A DNA stretch of 64,000 nucleotides from positions 248,001 to 312,000 of the forward strand of contig NZ_CADIJV010000002.1 in assembly GCF_902859765.1 (NCBI RefSeq). Direction: 5' to 3'. Positions 7,960 through 16,190 of this stretch are shown in pieces (the first letter of the stretch is position 1; every line of letters begins with the position of its first letter). Origin of the DNA: Achromobacter pulmonis (GTDB lineage: Bacteria > Pseudomonadota > Gammaproteobacteria > Burkholderiales > Burkholderiaceae_B). A program made the position numbers and the translations under genes. The notes below the pieces were generated by a model. The model did no database searches, had not been told where the DNA came from, and worked only from the letters and a program-made list of their open reading frames with translations.

Positions 7960-10251
7960 TCAACCTTGAACGATATCCAGCTTGGCGATGCCCAGCGCCA
8001 GCGTCTTGGCGCCGACATCGCGGAAATGGATTTCCGCCTGGGCGTCCTGTCCCGCGCCGCTCAGGCTGACGATGGTGCCGTCGCCGAAGCGCGCGTGGTG
8101 CACGCCCTGTCCCACACGATACTGCTTGTCGCCCACCGTGACGCCGGCGGCCGTGCCGCGCGGTTGACGCGGCGCAATGGTGTTGGTCGGCTTGCGACCG
8201 AAGGCGTCGCCACGATTGCCGTTCCAGCCGCCGCCCGCGTTCAGGGCAGGCGCCAGGCCGGCCTTGGGCGACAACCATTTCAGGTGCTGCTCGGGGATTT
8301 CGTCGAGGAAGCGCGAGCGCATGGCGTAGCGCGTCTGGCCATGCAGCATGCGGCTTTGCGCCAGGCTGATGTACAGGCGCTGGCGCGCGCGGGTGATCGC
8401 CACGTACATGAGGCGGCGCTCTTCTTCCAGGCCGGATTGTTCCAGGATGCTGTTCTCGTGCGGGAACAGGCCTTCCTCCAGACCGGTGATGAAAACGGCG
8501 TCGAACTCCAGGCCCTTGGCCGCGTGCACGGTCATGAGTTGCACCGCGTCCTGGCCCTGCTGCGCCTGGTTGTCGCCGGCTTCGAGCGCGGCGTGCGACA
8601 GGAAGGCGGCCAGCGGCGTCAGGCCGTCGGCCACCACCGGCGCCGCATCGACCACGCCGGGCATCAGCGTGCTGGACGTGTCCTGCGCCGGCACCACGCC
8701 CGCCGGCAGGCCGTCGTAGTTTTCCTCGGAGGCGAACACCGCCGCGGCGGTGATCAGTTCGTTCAGGTTTTCAAGGCGTTCGGCGCCTTCGCGCTCGGCC
8801 TTGTAGTGCGCGTTCAGGCCGCTGGCTTCGAGCATGTGCTCGACCATTTCGGGCAGCGGCAGGTCGCGCGTTTCCTCGGTCATGCGATGGATCAGCTGGG
8901 CGAACTGGGCCAGGTTGGAGCCACCCTTGCCCCCCACCAGCGCCACCGCCGCGTACAGGCTGGAGTCATGGGCGCGGGCCGCGTCGGCCAGTTGTTCCAG
9001 CGTGCGCGCGCCGATGCCGCGCGTCGGGAAGTTGACCACCCGCATCCACGAGGTATCGTCGTGCGGATTGGCCATCAGGCGCAGGTAGGCCAGCGCGTGC
9101 TTGATTTCCTGGCGCTCGAAGAAGCGCAGGCCGCCATACACCTTGTAGGGAATGCCGGCCGAGAAGATGGCGTGTTCGATCACGCGCGATTGCGCATTGC
9201 TGCGGTAGAGCACCGCGATCTCGCGGCGCAGGCTGCCCTCGTGGATCAGCGAGCGGATCTCGTCCACGATCCATTGCGCTTCCATGCCGTCCGAGGGCTG
9301 CTCGATGACGCGCACCGGCTCGCCTTCGCCCTGGTCGGTCCAGAGGTTCTTGCCCAGGCGGCCGCTGTTGTGGCCGATGAGCGCGTTGGCGGAGTCCAGG
9401 ATGTGGCCGTAAGAGCGGTAGTTCTGCTCCAGGCGGATGACCGTGCCGTGCGCGTAGTCGCGCTCGAAGTCGGACATGTTGCCGACGTTGGCGCCGCGGA
9501 ACGCGTAGATGGACTGGTCGTCGTCGCCCACGGCGAAGATCGCCGCGCCGCCGCCGGCCAGCAGCCGCAGCCACTTGTACTGCAGCGTGTTGGTGTCCTG
9601 GAACTCGTCGACCAGAATATGGCGGAAGCGGCGCTGGTAGTGCTCGCGCACCGGCGCGTTGCGCGACAGCAGTTCGTAGGCGCGCAGCAGCAGCTCGGCG
9701 AAGTCGACCACGCCTTCGCGCTGGCACTGGGCTTCGTAGAGCTGGTAGATCTCGATCAGGCGGCGGCGGTGCGCGTCATAGGCTTCGACGTCGGCGGGGC
9801 GCAGGCCCTCTTCCTTGGCGCCGTTGATGAAGCGCTGCACGTCGCGCGGCGGGTATTTTTCGTCGTCGACGCCGTTGGCCTTCATCAGCCGCTTGATGGC
9901 GGCGAGCTGGTCGGTGACGTCGAGGATCTGGAAGGTCTGCGGCAGGCCGGCGTCGCGATGATGCGCGCGCAGCATGCGGTTGCACAGGCCGTGGAAGGTG
10001 CCGATCCAGAGGCCGCGCGTATCGATCGGCAGGATGGCCGACATACGCGCCAGCATCTCGCGGGCGGCCTTGTTGGTGAACGTGACGGCCAGCAGCCCAA
10101 AAGGCGAGGCCTGGCCGGTTTGAATCAGCCAGGCCATGCGGGTGGTGAGCACCCGGGTCTTGCCGCTGCCCGCCCCGGCCAGGACCAGGGCGTGCTGCGG
10201 TTCTAACGTTACTGCGGCGCGTTGTTCAGGATTGAGCTTCTCTAGCATCAT
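7960..10251 (-). CDS. uvrD: ATP-dependent DNA helicase UvrD/Rep family
   Basis: Encodes 763 residues of a superfamily 1A helicase. The Walker A motif GAGSGKT is at about residues 26-32 and is followed by TFTNKAA, GTFHGLCNR, the Walker B/Q region DEFQDTN and GDDDQSIYAFRGA, then TVHAAKGLEF and VAITRAR. The C-terminal basic region ends in a small beta domain (VHHARFGDGTI) typical of UvrD. It unwinds 3'-to-5' in nucleotide excision and mismatch repair. The start codon overlaps the stop of the desaturase gene (ATGA), implying translational coupling. A second ATG at 10248 is equally possible. Confidence 0.9.
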   Translation of the reverse strand: MMLEKLNPEQRAAVTLEPQHALVLAGAGSGKTRVLTTRMAWLIQTGQASPFGLLAVTFTNKAAREMLARMSAILPIDTRGLWIGTFHGLCNRMLRAHHRDAGLPQTFQILDVTDQLAAIKRLMKANGVDDEKYPPRDVQRFINGAKEEGLRPADVEAYDAHRRRLIEIYQLYEAQCQREGVVDFAELLLRAYELLSRNAPVREHYQRRFRHILVDEFQDTNTLQYKWLRLLAGGGAAIFAVGDDDQSIYAFRGANVGNMSDFERDYAHGTVIRLEQNYRSYGHILDSANALIGHNSGRLGKNLWTDQGEGEPVRVIEQPSDGMEAQWIVDEIRSLIHEGSLRREIAVLYRSNAQSRVIEHAIFSAGIPYKVYGGLRFFERQEIKHALAYLRLMANPHDDTSWMRVVNFPTRGIGARTLEQLADAARAHDSSLYAAVALVGGKGGSNLAQFAQLIHRMTEETRDLPLPEMVEHMLEASGLNAHYKAEREGAERLENLNELITAAAVFASEENYDGLPAGVVPAQDTSSTLMPGVVDAAPVVADGLTPLAAFLSHAALEAGDNQAQQGQDAVQLMTVHAAKGLEFDAVFITGLEEGLFPHENSILEQSGLEEERRLMYVAITRARQRLYISLAQSRMLHGQTRYAMRSRFLDEIPEQHLKWLSPKAGLAPALNAGGGWNGNRGDAFGRKPTNTIAPRQPRGTAAGVTVGDKQYRVGQGVHHARFGDGTIVSLSGAGQDAQAEIHFRDVGAKTLALGIAKLDIVQG

Positions 10252-11456
10252 GCCGCGTAGCGGCGCAGACGTTGAGCGAATTGCTCGAGCCCGGCGATGC
10301 CGCTTTGCTGGGCGCGCTGGCACCAGGCCTGCAGGTCATGGAGGAGCTGTTCGCTGCTGGCGCTGGAGCTTTCCCAGATACGGCCGAGTTCGCGGCGCAT
10401 CTGCACCAGCGTGGAGAGCGATTTGCTCTGGGCGATGGCGCTATCCACGGCGGCCAGCGTTTCCGGCTGCAGGATGTCCTCGTTGCGGTGGATGGCGCGG
10501 CGCACTTGGTGCAGCTTGGTCCAGTCGCATTCCGCGCTGCCCTTGTTGCGCGAACCCTTCAGCTTGGCGAGTTCTTCGCGGGCCGCGCTCTTGATCACGT
10601 CCGCATAGCGGGCCATGACTTCGTAGCGGTGCGTGATCACGCCTTGCAGCGTGCGCAGGTCGATGCCGGTCTTGGAATCATCCAGCTTGAGCTTGGGCGC
10701 GACCTTCTTGATCTTGGCCAGGCCCAGGAACTTCAGGATGTTGATGTAGCACCAGCCGATGTCGAACTCATACCACTTGGCCGAGAACTTGGCCGACGTG
10801 CCGTGGGCGTGGTGGTTGTTGTGCAGCTCTTCGCCGCCGATCACGATGCCCCACGGGAACACGTTGGTGCTGGTGTCCGGGCTGTTGTAGTTGCGGTAGC
10901 CCCAGTAGTGGCCGATGCCGTTGACGACGCCGGCCGCCCAGAAGGGGATCCAGGCCATCTGCACCGCCCACACCGTGACGCCGATCGCGCCGAACAGGGC
11001 GATGTCGATGGCGAGCATGGTCAGCACGCCCCACAGGCTGTGCTTGCTGTAGACGTTGCGTTCGAGCCAGTCGTCAGGCGTGCCGTGGCCGAACTTGGCC
11101 ATGGTTTCCTTGTTGTTGGATTCTTCGCGGTAGAGTTCGGCGCCGCGGAACAGCACCTTCCAGATGCCGAACAGGATGGGCGAATGGGGATCGCCTTCCT
11201 TTTCGCACTTGGCGTGGTGCTTGCGGTGGATGGCCACCCATTCCTTGGTGACCATGCCGGTCGTCATCCAGAGCCAGAAGCGGAAGAAATGCATGACGGC
11301 CGGATGCAGATCCAGGCCCCGGTGCGCCTGGCTGCGGTGCAGGAAGACGGTGACGGACACAATGGTGATGTGCGTCATGACCAGGGTGAAAACGACGACC
11401 TGCCACCAAGTGGCTTGGGTCAGACCGCCGGCAATGAAGGAGAGGATGTAATCCAT
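10248..11456 (-). CDS. Membrane fatty acid (acyl-CoA) desaturase with C-terminal extension
   Basis: Encodes 402 residues. The first 260 or so form an integral-membrane di-iron desaturase with three histidine boxes: HRSQAH (about 40-45), HRKHH (about 77-81) and HNNHHAH (about 215). Such enzymes introduce a delta-9 double bond into acyl chains and adjust membrane fluidity. The last 140 or so residues are charged and helical and end in WCQRAQQSGIAGLEQFA, which does not belong to the desaturase core. It is first in a unit with uvrD and the chorismate mutase. The upstream 11,470-11,600 region is AT-rich for this genome and probably holds the promoter. Confidence 0.85.
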   Translation of the reverse strand: MDYILSFIAGGLTQATWWQVVVFTLVMTHITIVSVTVFLHRSQAHRGLDLHPAVMHFFRFWLWMTTGMVTKEWVAIHRKHHAKCEKEGDPHSPILFGIWKVLFRGAELYREESNNKETMAKFGHGTPDDWLERNVYSKHSLWGVLTMLAIDIALFGAIGVTVWAVQMAWIPFWAAGVVNGIGHYWGYRNYNSPDTSTNVFPWGIVIGGEELHNNHHAHGTSAKFSAKWYEFDIGWCYINILKFLGLAKIKKVAPKLKLDDSKTGIDLRTLQGVITHRYEVMARYADVIKSAAREELAKLKGSRNKGSAECDWTKLHQVRRAIHRNEDILQPETLAAVDSAIAQSKSLSTLVQMRRELGRIWESSSASSEQLLHDLQAWCQRAQQSGIAGLEQFAQRLRRYAA

Positions 11457-11793
11457 AAAGCTGTAGTGAGCCTCGCTTGAAGAGTGCCTGAAGTTTAGCT
11501 TACCTTTGCCGCGTTATGACAATGGAGTTTCAAAATAGTTTTTGAGGGAAATCAAGGACTAAGCCCCACTTTTGACCTGCTTTTGAACTTTTGACGGCAA
11601 GCTTGCGGCCGGGTCGGCGCCCTGGCTGCGACGCCGCCGGCGCCTTCCAGGCAGGGAAACGTCGCCGCATGGCCACTGTGATTTGGACAGTCTGGCTGAT
11701 TAAAGTTCCTGTAAGGCGGACGCGCTGTCTTGCGACCGCCACGCACCTGGCGCACACTTTGGCCCGCAGTCACCCCGCCCACACCGCTACACG
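11457..11793. other. Intergenic region between divergent genes
   Basis: This gene-free stretch separates the minus-strand desaturase from a plus-strand small gene. The desaturase-proximal half (about 11,470-11,600) is much richer in A and T than its surroundings, as expected of a promoter. I see no convincing gene, hairpin or repeat in it. Confidence 0.5.
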
Positions 11794-12189
11794 ATGCTTC
11801 CCATAACCATCCGACCCCTTTTTACCGCCGCTTTGGCCGCCGCGATGCTCGCTCTGGCCTCGCCCGCCGGCGCCCAGTCACTCAAAACGGGGGACGTGGC
11901 TGTGCTGGCGTCCTATTATGAAATCCGCGGCGCGGATTGCCTGGCGTTGCGCGCGCCACGCGTGACCATCACGCTCCAGCCTCGGCTGGGCAGCGCCAGC
12001 GTGGTGCATACGCGAGGCCAGTCCAGCAATTCGGGACGTTGCGCATATAAGACAGTGCCGATCGCGCAAGTGGTGTATCAGGCAAATCAGCCCGGGTCCG
12101 ATTCGTTGGCCTGGGAAGTGAAATATCAGAACAAGACCGTCGGCATCCGCCGCTACAGCGCCACGCTCGGCATCGCGCCGGCGCCTTGA
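11794..12189 (+). CDS. Small secreted protein of unknown function
   Basis: Encodes 131 residues with a clear signal peptide (hydrophobic core ALAAAMLALASPAGA, cleavage near AQS). The mature part of about 105 residues is rich in Val, Thr and Ser, suggesting a small beta-sheet periplasmic protein, with Cys at two positions (DCLAL and GRCAY) that could form a disulphide. I do not recognise the family. It is monocistronic, divergent from the desaturase and convergent with the methyltransferase gene. Its strong frame and signal peptide argue that it is real. Confidence 0.65.
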   Translation: MLPITIRPLFTAALAAAMLALASPAGAQSLKTGDVAVLASYYEIRGADCLALRAPRVTITLQPRLGSASVVHTRGQSSNSGRCAYKTVPIAQVVYQANQPGSDSLAWEVKYQNKTVGIRRYSATLGIAPAP

Positions 12190-12291
12190 GCCGGCCCCGG
12201 CGAACTCACGTACCGCAGCCTGACCAGGCCCATACCACCGATGGCGGGCCAGCGCATAGACTGACCCGCCATCGGCGCACTCGGCCCGGGC

Positions 12292-14409
12292 TCAGGCCAC
12301 GGGCTTGTCCTGGTCCGCGCCGGCCGTGACGGGCGCGATGGCGTCTTCGGCGTCGGCAACCGCCACGTCGGCGGACTGCGCGCCCTCTTCCGGCCGCGCC
12401 TCGGCGGCGGCGTCGAGACCGGCCTCAGCCTGCGCCGCGGTTGCGGCGCCCTTCTTGCGGCGCTCGAACACGGCGGCGAAGAAGCCGTCGGTGCCGTGGA
12501 CGTCCGGACGCAGTTGGACGTAGGGTCCTTGCAGCGTCAGGTTCTCGCAACGGCCGGCCAGGATCTCGGCGGCATCCAGGCGTTCGAAGTCCGGATGGCT
12601 GGCCAGGAAGCGCTCGGCCTGCGTCTCGTTTTCCTCGGCCAGCAGGCTGCAGGTGGCATACACCAGCCGTCCGCCGGGCGCGACGCAGCGCGCAGCGCTG
12701 TTGAGGATGCGCTCCTGCAACTGCCCCAGTTCGGCCAGCGCCTCGGGATGCTGGCGCCATTTCAGGTCGGGATTGCGGCGCAGCGTGCCGATGCCGCTGC
12801 ACGGCGCGTCGACCAGCACGCGCTGGGCCTTGCCGGCCAGGCGCTTGACGCGGGCGTCGTTCTCGCTGTCGATGACAACCGGCACTACGTTCGACAGGCC
12901 GCTGCGGGCAAAGCGCGGCTTGGCGCGCGCCAGGCGGGCAGCCGAGACGTCGAAGGCGTAGAGGCGGCCGGTCGAGCGCATCAACGCGCCCAGCAACAGC
13001 GTCTTGCCCCCCGCGCCGGCGCAGAAGTCGATGATCATTTCACCGCGGCGCGGCGCCACCAGCAAAGCCAGCAGTTGGCTGCCCTCGTCCTGCACTTCGA
13101 TGCTGCCGTTCTCGAACTGCGGCCAGCGGTTGATGGCGGGGCGGCCTTCCATGCGGATGCCCCAGGGCGAATAAGGCATGGCCACGGGTTCGTAGCGGCC
13201 GGCCGTTTGCTGCAGCTCGGCCAGCATGGCATCGCGCTCGACCTTGAGCGGATTGACGCGCAGGTCCAGGCTGGCCTGGCGGTTGAGCGCCTCGATCAAC
13301 GATTCCGGGCTGTCCATCGCGCCCAGGCGCTCGTCGAGCCAGTCGGGGATGCTGCCGCGCACGGCGCGCGGCAGGGTCGCCAGGTCGATCTGCAGCACGC
13401 GTTGCAGCCATTCGGCCTCGGCCGCGTCCAGGCCTTCCTGCAGCGCTTCCTTGCCCAGCGTGGCGGCCAGGCCCAGGATCGCCAGGCGGCGCGAGGCCGG
13501 CCCGACGCCGCTTTCGCCGAACTGGCGGTAGCGGCGCAGGTGGCGCAATACGTCATAGACGGCCTCGGCCACCTCGGAACGGTCGCGCGCCCCCAGGCCG
13601 GGGTGGCCGCGCAGCCAGTGCGACAGTGCGGCGTCGGCCGGATACGTCCATTGCAGGACCTCGCCCAGCACCCGCTGCACCTGGTCGATGCGGCTGGCGG
13701 CGTAGGACAGGCGCGGACGGTTGAACTGCGGCTTGTGCGTGGCGGCATCGCGCTGGCCTTGGCCTTCGCGACGATCCGAGCCGGCGGAACCGCGCTCGCC
13801 GCCCCGGCCTTCGCCACGCGGGGCGCCATAGGACGGGCGCGAATCCGGGCGGCCAGCGCCTTCGCGGCGGTCCGCGGCGAAGGAACCCCGGTCACCGCCA
13901 CGGCCTTCGCCACGCGGCGAACCGTAGGACGGGCGCGAATCCGGACGGCCGGCGCCGTCGCGGCGGTCCGAGGCAAAAGCGCCGCGCTCATTGCCACGGC
14001 CCTCGCCACGCGGGGCGCCGTAGGACGGGCGCGAATCCGGGCGGCCCTGGCCTTCGCGGCGATCCGGACTGTACGAGCCGCGTTCGCCGCGCGGCGCGTC
14101 ATAGGAAGGGCGTGGCGTCGGGCGGCCGGCGCCTTCGCGCCGGTCGCCACCGACGGAACCGCGTTCGCCACGGCCTTCGCCACGCGCCGCATCGTAGGAT
14201 GGACGCGGCGCCGGACGGCTGTCGCGGCGCTCGTCCGGACGGCCTTCGCCGTCACGGCCGCCGGCGGCGCGCTCGGCGCGCGGCGCGCGTTCCTGGGCGG
14301 TGCGGGCCTCGCCCTTGGGGCGCGAGAAAAAGGACCGGCCGTCACGCCCTTCGGCGGAGCGTCCGCCGGTGGCTGCCGGGCGGGAACGCGGAGTTTGAGG
14401 TTTGCTCAT
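12292..14409 (-). CDS. RsmB/NOP-family rRNA (cytosine-5)-methyltransferase with Arg/Gly-rich N-terminal tail
   Basis: Encodes 705 residues. Residues 1-220 or so are a low-complexity Arg/Gly/Ser/Asp tail of five tandem units. Residues about 228-705 resemble RsmB, with an N-terminal helical RNA-binding part, SAM motif DFCAGAGGKT, the PCSGIGT motif and a second motif TCSL; the two Cys drive m5C chemistry. RsmB modifies C967 of 16S rRNA; the exact site here is inferred. ATG 14409 was chosen because the preceding eight codons lack the conserved low-complexity pattern. Typical RsmB is about 430-450 residues, so the tail is an addition. The C-terminus also has an acidic, Ala-rich extension. Confidence 0.85.
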   Translation of the reverse strand: MSKPQTPRSRPAATGGRSAEGRDGRSFFSRPKGEARTAQERAPRAERAAGGRDGEGRPDERRDSRPAPRPSYDAARGEGRGERGSVGGDRREGAGRPTPRPSYDAPRGERGSYSPDRREGQGRPDSRPSYGAPRGEGRGNERGAFASDRRDGAGRPDSRPSYGSPRGEGRGGDRGSFAADRREGAGRPDSRPSYGAPRGEGRGGERGSAGSDRREGQGQRDAATHKPQFNRPRLSYAASRIDQVQRVLGEVLQWTYPADAALSHWLRGHPGLGARDRSEVAEAVYDVLRHLRRYRQFGESGVGPASRRLAILGLAATLGKEALQEGLDAAEAEWLQRVLQIDLATLPRAVRGSIPDWLDERLGAMDSPESLIEALNRQASLDLRVNPLKVERDAMLAELQQTAGRYEPVAMPYSPWGIRMEGRPAINRWPQFENGSIEVQDEGSQLLALLVAPRRGEMIIDFCAGAGGKTLLLGALMRSTGRLYAFDVSAARLARAKPRFARSGLSNVVPVVIDSENDARVKRLAGKAQRVLVDAPCSGIGTLRRNPDLKWRQHPEALAELGQLQERILNSAARCVAPGGRLVYATCSLLAEENETQAERFLASHPDFERLDAAEILAGRCENLTLQGPYVQLRPDVHGTDGFFAAVFERRKKGAATAAQAEAGLDAAAEARPEEGAQSADVAVADAEDAIAPVTAGADQDKPVA
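13750..14241 (-). repeat. Tandem in-frame repeat encoding an Arg/Gly-rich tail
   Basis: Five units of 27-39 codons in the N-terminal part of the methyltransferase gene. Consensus pieces are GRPDSRPSYGAPRGEGRG, then a variable G/S/F block, then DRREGAG. The last three units are nearly identical at DNA level. The encoded segment is disordered and strongly basic, resembling RGG RNA-binding tails. Confidence 0.8.
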
Positions 14410-14495
14410 GGTGTATTCCAGTGGGACGGGCACATGCCGCCCGATAAATGCGATTTCCGGGCCATTGACGGCCCGGCTGCGCGGCTGGCGTCGGC

Positions 14496-15161
14496 TCAGG
14501 CCGCGGCGGTCCAGGTGAACAGGCGGTCGGGATCGCCCTGCACGTCCACCCGATGGTCATTCGTCAGCGTAACCCGGCCTTCGGCCAGCCAGCGCACGGC
14601 GGCCGGAAATGCCTGGTGTTCGACTTCCAGCACCCGCTCGGCCAGCAGTTCGGGAGTATCGCCGGCCAGGACCGGCACGCAGCCCTGGGCGATGATGGGC
14701 CCATGGTCCAGCACCGGCGTCACGAAATGCACGGTGCAGCCGTGCACGCGCACGCCGGTGGCCAGCGCCTGGGCGTGGGTGTGCAACCCCGGGAACGCCG
14801 GCAGCAACGACGGATGGATGTTGACCAGGCGGCCGCTGTAGCGGTTGACGAAGCCGGGGGTCAGCACCCGCATGAAGCCTGCCAGGATGACGTAATCCGG
14901 CGCGTGCAGGTCGATTTCGGAGGCCAGCGCGGTGTCGAAGGCTTCGCGGCTGGCGTAGTCCTTGTGGTACAGCGCGGCGGTGGCAATGCCCTGGGCGGCG
15001 GCCCATTCGAGGCCGGCGGCGTCGGGCCGGCTGGCGATCACGGCAGCGATGGTGGCCGGCCAGCCTTGTTGGCGACAGGCCTGAACCAGGGCCTGCATGT
15101 TGCTGCCTCGTCCCGAGATCAGGATGACGATGCGGCGTGGCGATGAAGAGGTTTCCGGCAA
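14496..15161 (-). CDS. purN: Phosphoribosylglycinamide formyltransferase (GAR transformylase)
   Basis: Encodes 221 residues. PurN transfers a formyl group from 10-formyl-THF to GAR in purine synthesis. Motifs visible are ISGRGSNMQAL at the N-terminus (phosphate binding), the catalytic pattern IHPSLLPAFPG with Asn just before it (VNIHPS), and HFVTPVLDHGPII carrying the catalytic Asp. No ATG precedes these motifs in a suitable place; TTG at 15161 gives the expected N-terminus (PETSSSPRRIVIL). The frame runs open upstream through the divergent ribF gene, so the start is somewhat uncertain. It is divergent from ribF with about 63 bases between the starts. Confidence 0.85.
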   Translation of the reverse strand: MPETSSSPRRIVILISGRGSNMQALVQACRQQGWPATIAAVIASRPDAAGLEWAAAQGIATAALYHKDYASREAFDTALASEIDLHAPDYVILAGFMRVLTPGFVNRYSGRLVNIHPSLLPAFPGLHTHAQALATGVRVHGCTVHFVTPVLDHGPIIAQGCVPVLAGDTPELLAERVLEVEHQAFPAAVRWLAEGRVTLTNDHRVDVQGDPDRLFTWTAAA

Positions 15162-15224
15162 GATGAGCAATCCAAATTGGGGGTGACGAACAATCCCGTA
15201 ACCCAAAATTGTAAACTCTCGCTC

Positions 15225-16190
15225 GTGAAACCACCGCTGCGTATCTACCGATCCCTTCCGCCGCCCGCCCAGCGCGCTCCCAGCGCACTGACCATCGGCA
15301 ATTTCGATGGCGTCCACCGCGGACACCAGGCCATGCTGGCGCGGGTCTGCCAGGTCGCGCGTGACCGGGACCTGACCCCGGCCGTGATGACCTTCGAGCC
15401 CCACCCGCGCGAGTACTTCGCCACGCTCAACCAGCGCCCCGAGCTGGCGCCGACGCGCATCTCCGGGCTGCGCGACAAGCTGGCGGCGCTGGCGCGCTAC
15501 GGCATTTCCCAGGTCGTGGTCGAGCGCTTCAACGCGCGCCTGGCCGAAATGTCGGCCAACGCCTTCATCGAGAACCTGCTGGTGCGCGGCCTGGACACCA
15601 AATGGCTGCTGGTGGGCGAGGACTTCCGCTTCGGCCACAAGCGCAGCGGCGACATCGATCTGCTGCGCGAAGCCGGCCTGCGCCATGGTTTCGAGGTGCA
15701 GACCCTGGCCGACGTCACCGACCGCCACGGCCACCGCATCTCCAGTTCGGAAGTGCGCACCGCGTTGGCGGTGGGCGACCTGGACCGCGCCCGCCACCTG
15801 CTGGGCCACCCGTTCCACATCAGCGGCCACGTGATCCACGGCCAGAAGCTGGGCCGCACCCTGGGCTATCCGACCATGAACCTGCGGGTGGCCGAGCGCT
15901 GCGCGGCCCGTTCCGGTATCTATGTGGTGCAGGTCTACGGCCTGGCCGAACGCGCCCTGCCGGCGGTGGCCAGCCTGGGCGTGCGCCCGACCGTCGAGGA
16001 CCGCGGCCGTGTCCTGCTCGAGGCGCATCTGCTCGGCGAGACCGTCAACGCATACGGTAAACTCGTGCGTGTCGAATTCCTGCAAAAGCTGCGGGACGAA
16101 GAAAAATTCCCTGATCTCCCTTCCCTGACTGCCGCCATCGCCGAAGACGCGCGAAACGCGCGCGCCTATTTTGCCGTTCATGGACTATAA
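15225..16190 (+). CDS. ribF: Bifunctional riboflavin kinase/FAD synthetase
   Basis: Encodes 321 residues. The N-terminal FAD synthetase half shows [13 protein letters not shown] (nucleotide binding). The C-terminal flavokinase half shows [11 protein letters not shown]. The protein makes FMN from riboflavin and then FAD. Start is GTG 15225, which gives the usual N-terminus [10 protein letters not shown]; upstream ATGs extend into the purN promoter region. The stop overlaps the ileS start by 11 bases, so the two are translated from one message, as in many proteobacteria. Confidence 0.9.
   Translation: MKPPLRIYRSLPPPAQRAPSALTIGNFDGVHRGHQAMLARVCQVARDRDLTPAVMTFEPHPREYFATLNQRPELAPTRISGLRDKLAALARYGISQVVVERFNARLAEMSANAFIENLLVRGLDTKWLLVGEDFRFGHKRSGDIDLLREAGLRHGFEVQTLADVTDRHGHRISSSEVRTALAVGDLDRARHLLGHPFHISGHVIHGQKLGRTLGYPTMNLRVAERCAARSGIYVVQVYGLAERALPAVASLGVRPTVEDRGRVLLEAHLLGETVNAYGKLVRVEFLQKLRDEEKFPDLPSLTAAIAEDARNARAYFAVHGL

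Noticed and set aside
7918-10206. Plus-strand open frame of 762 codons
   Set aside because: It is antisense to uvrD; composition is typical of a shadow frame and no motif is present.
12496-14841. Plus-strand open frame of 781 codons
   Set aside because: It runs antisense to the methyltransferase gene, and its Ala/Arg repeats mirror the Arg/Gly repeat tail.
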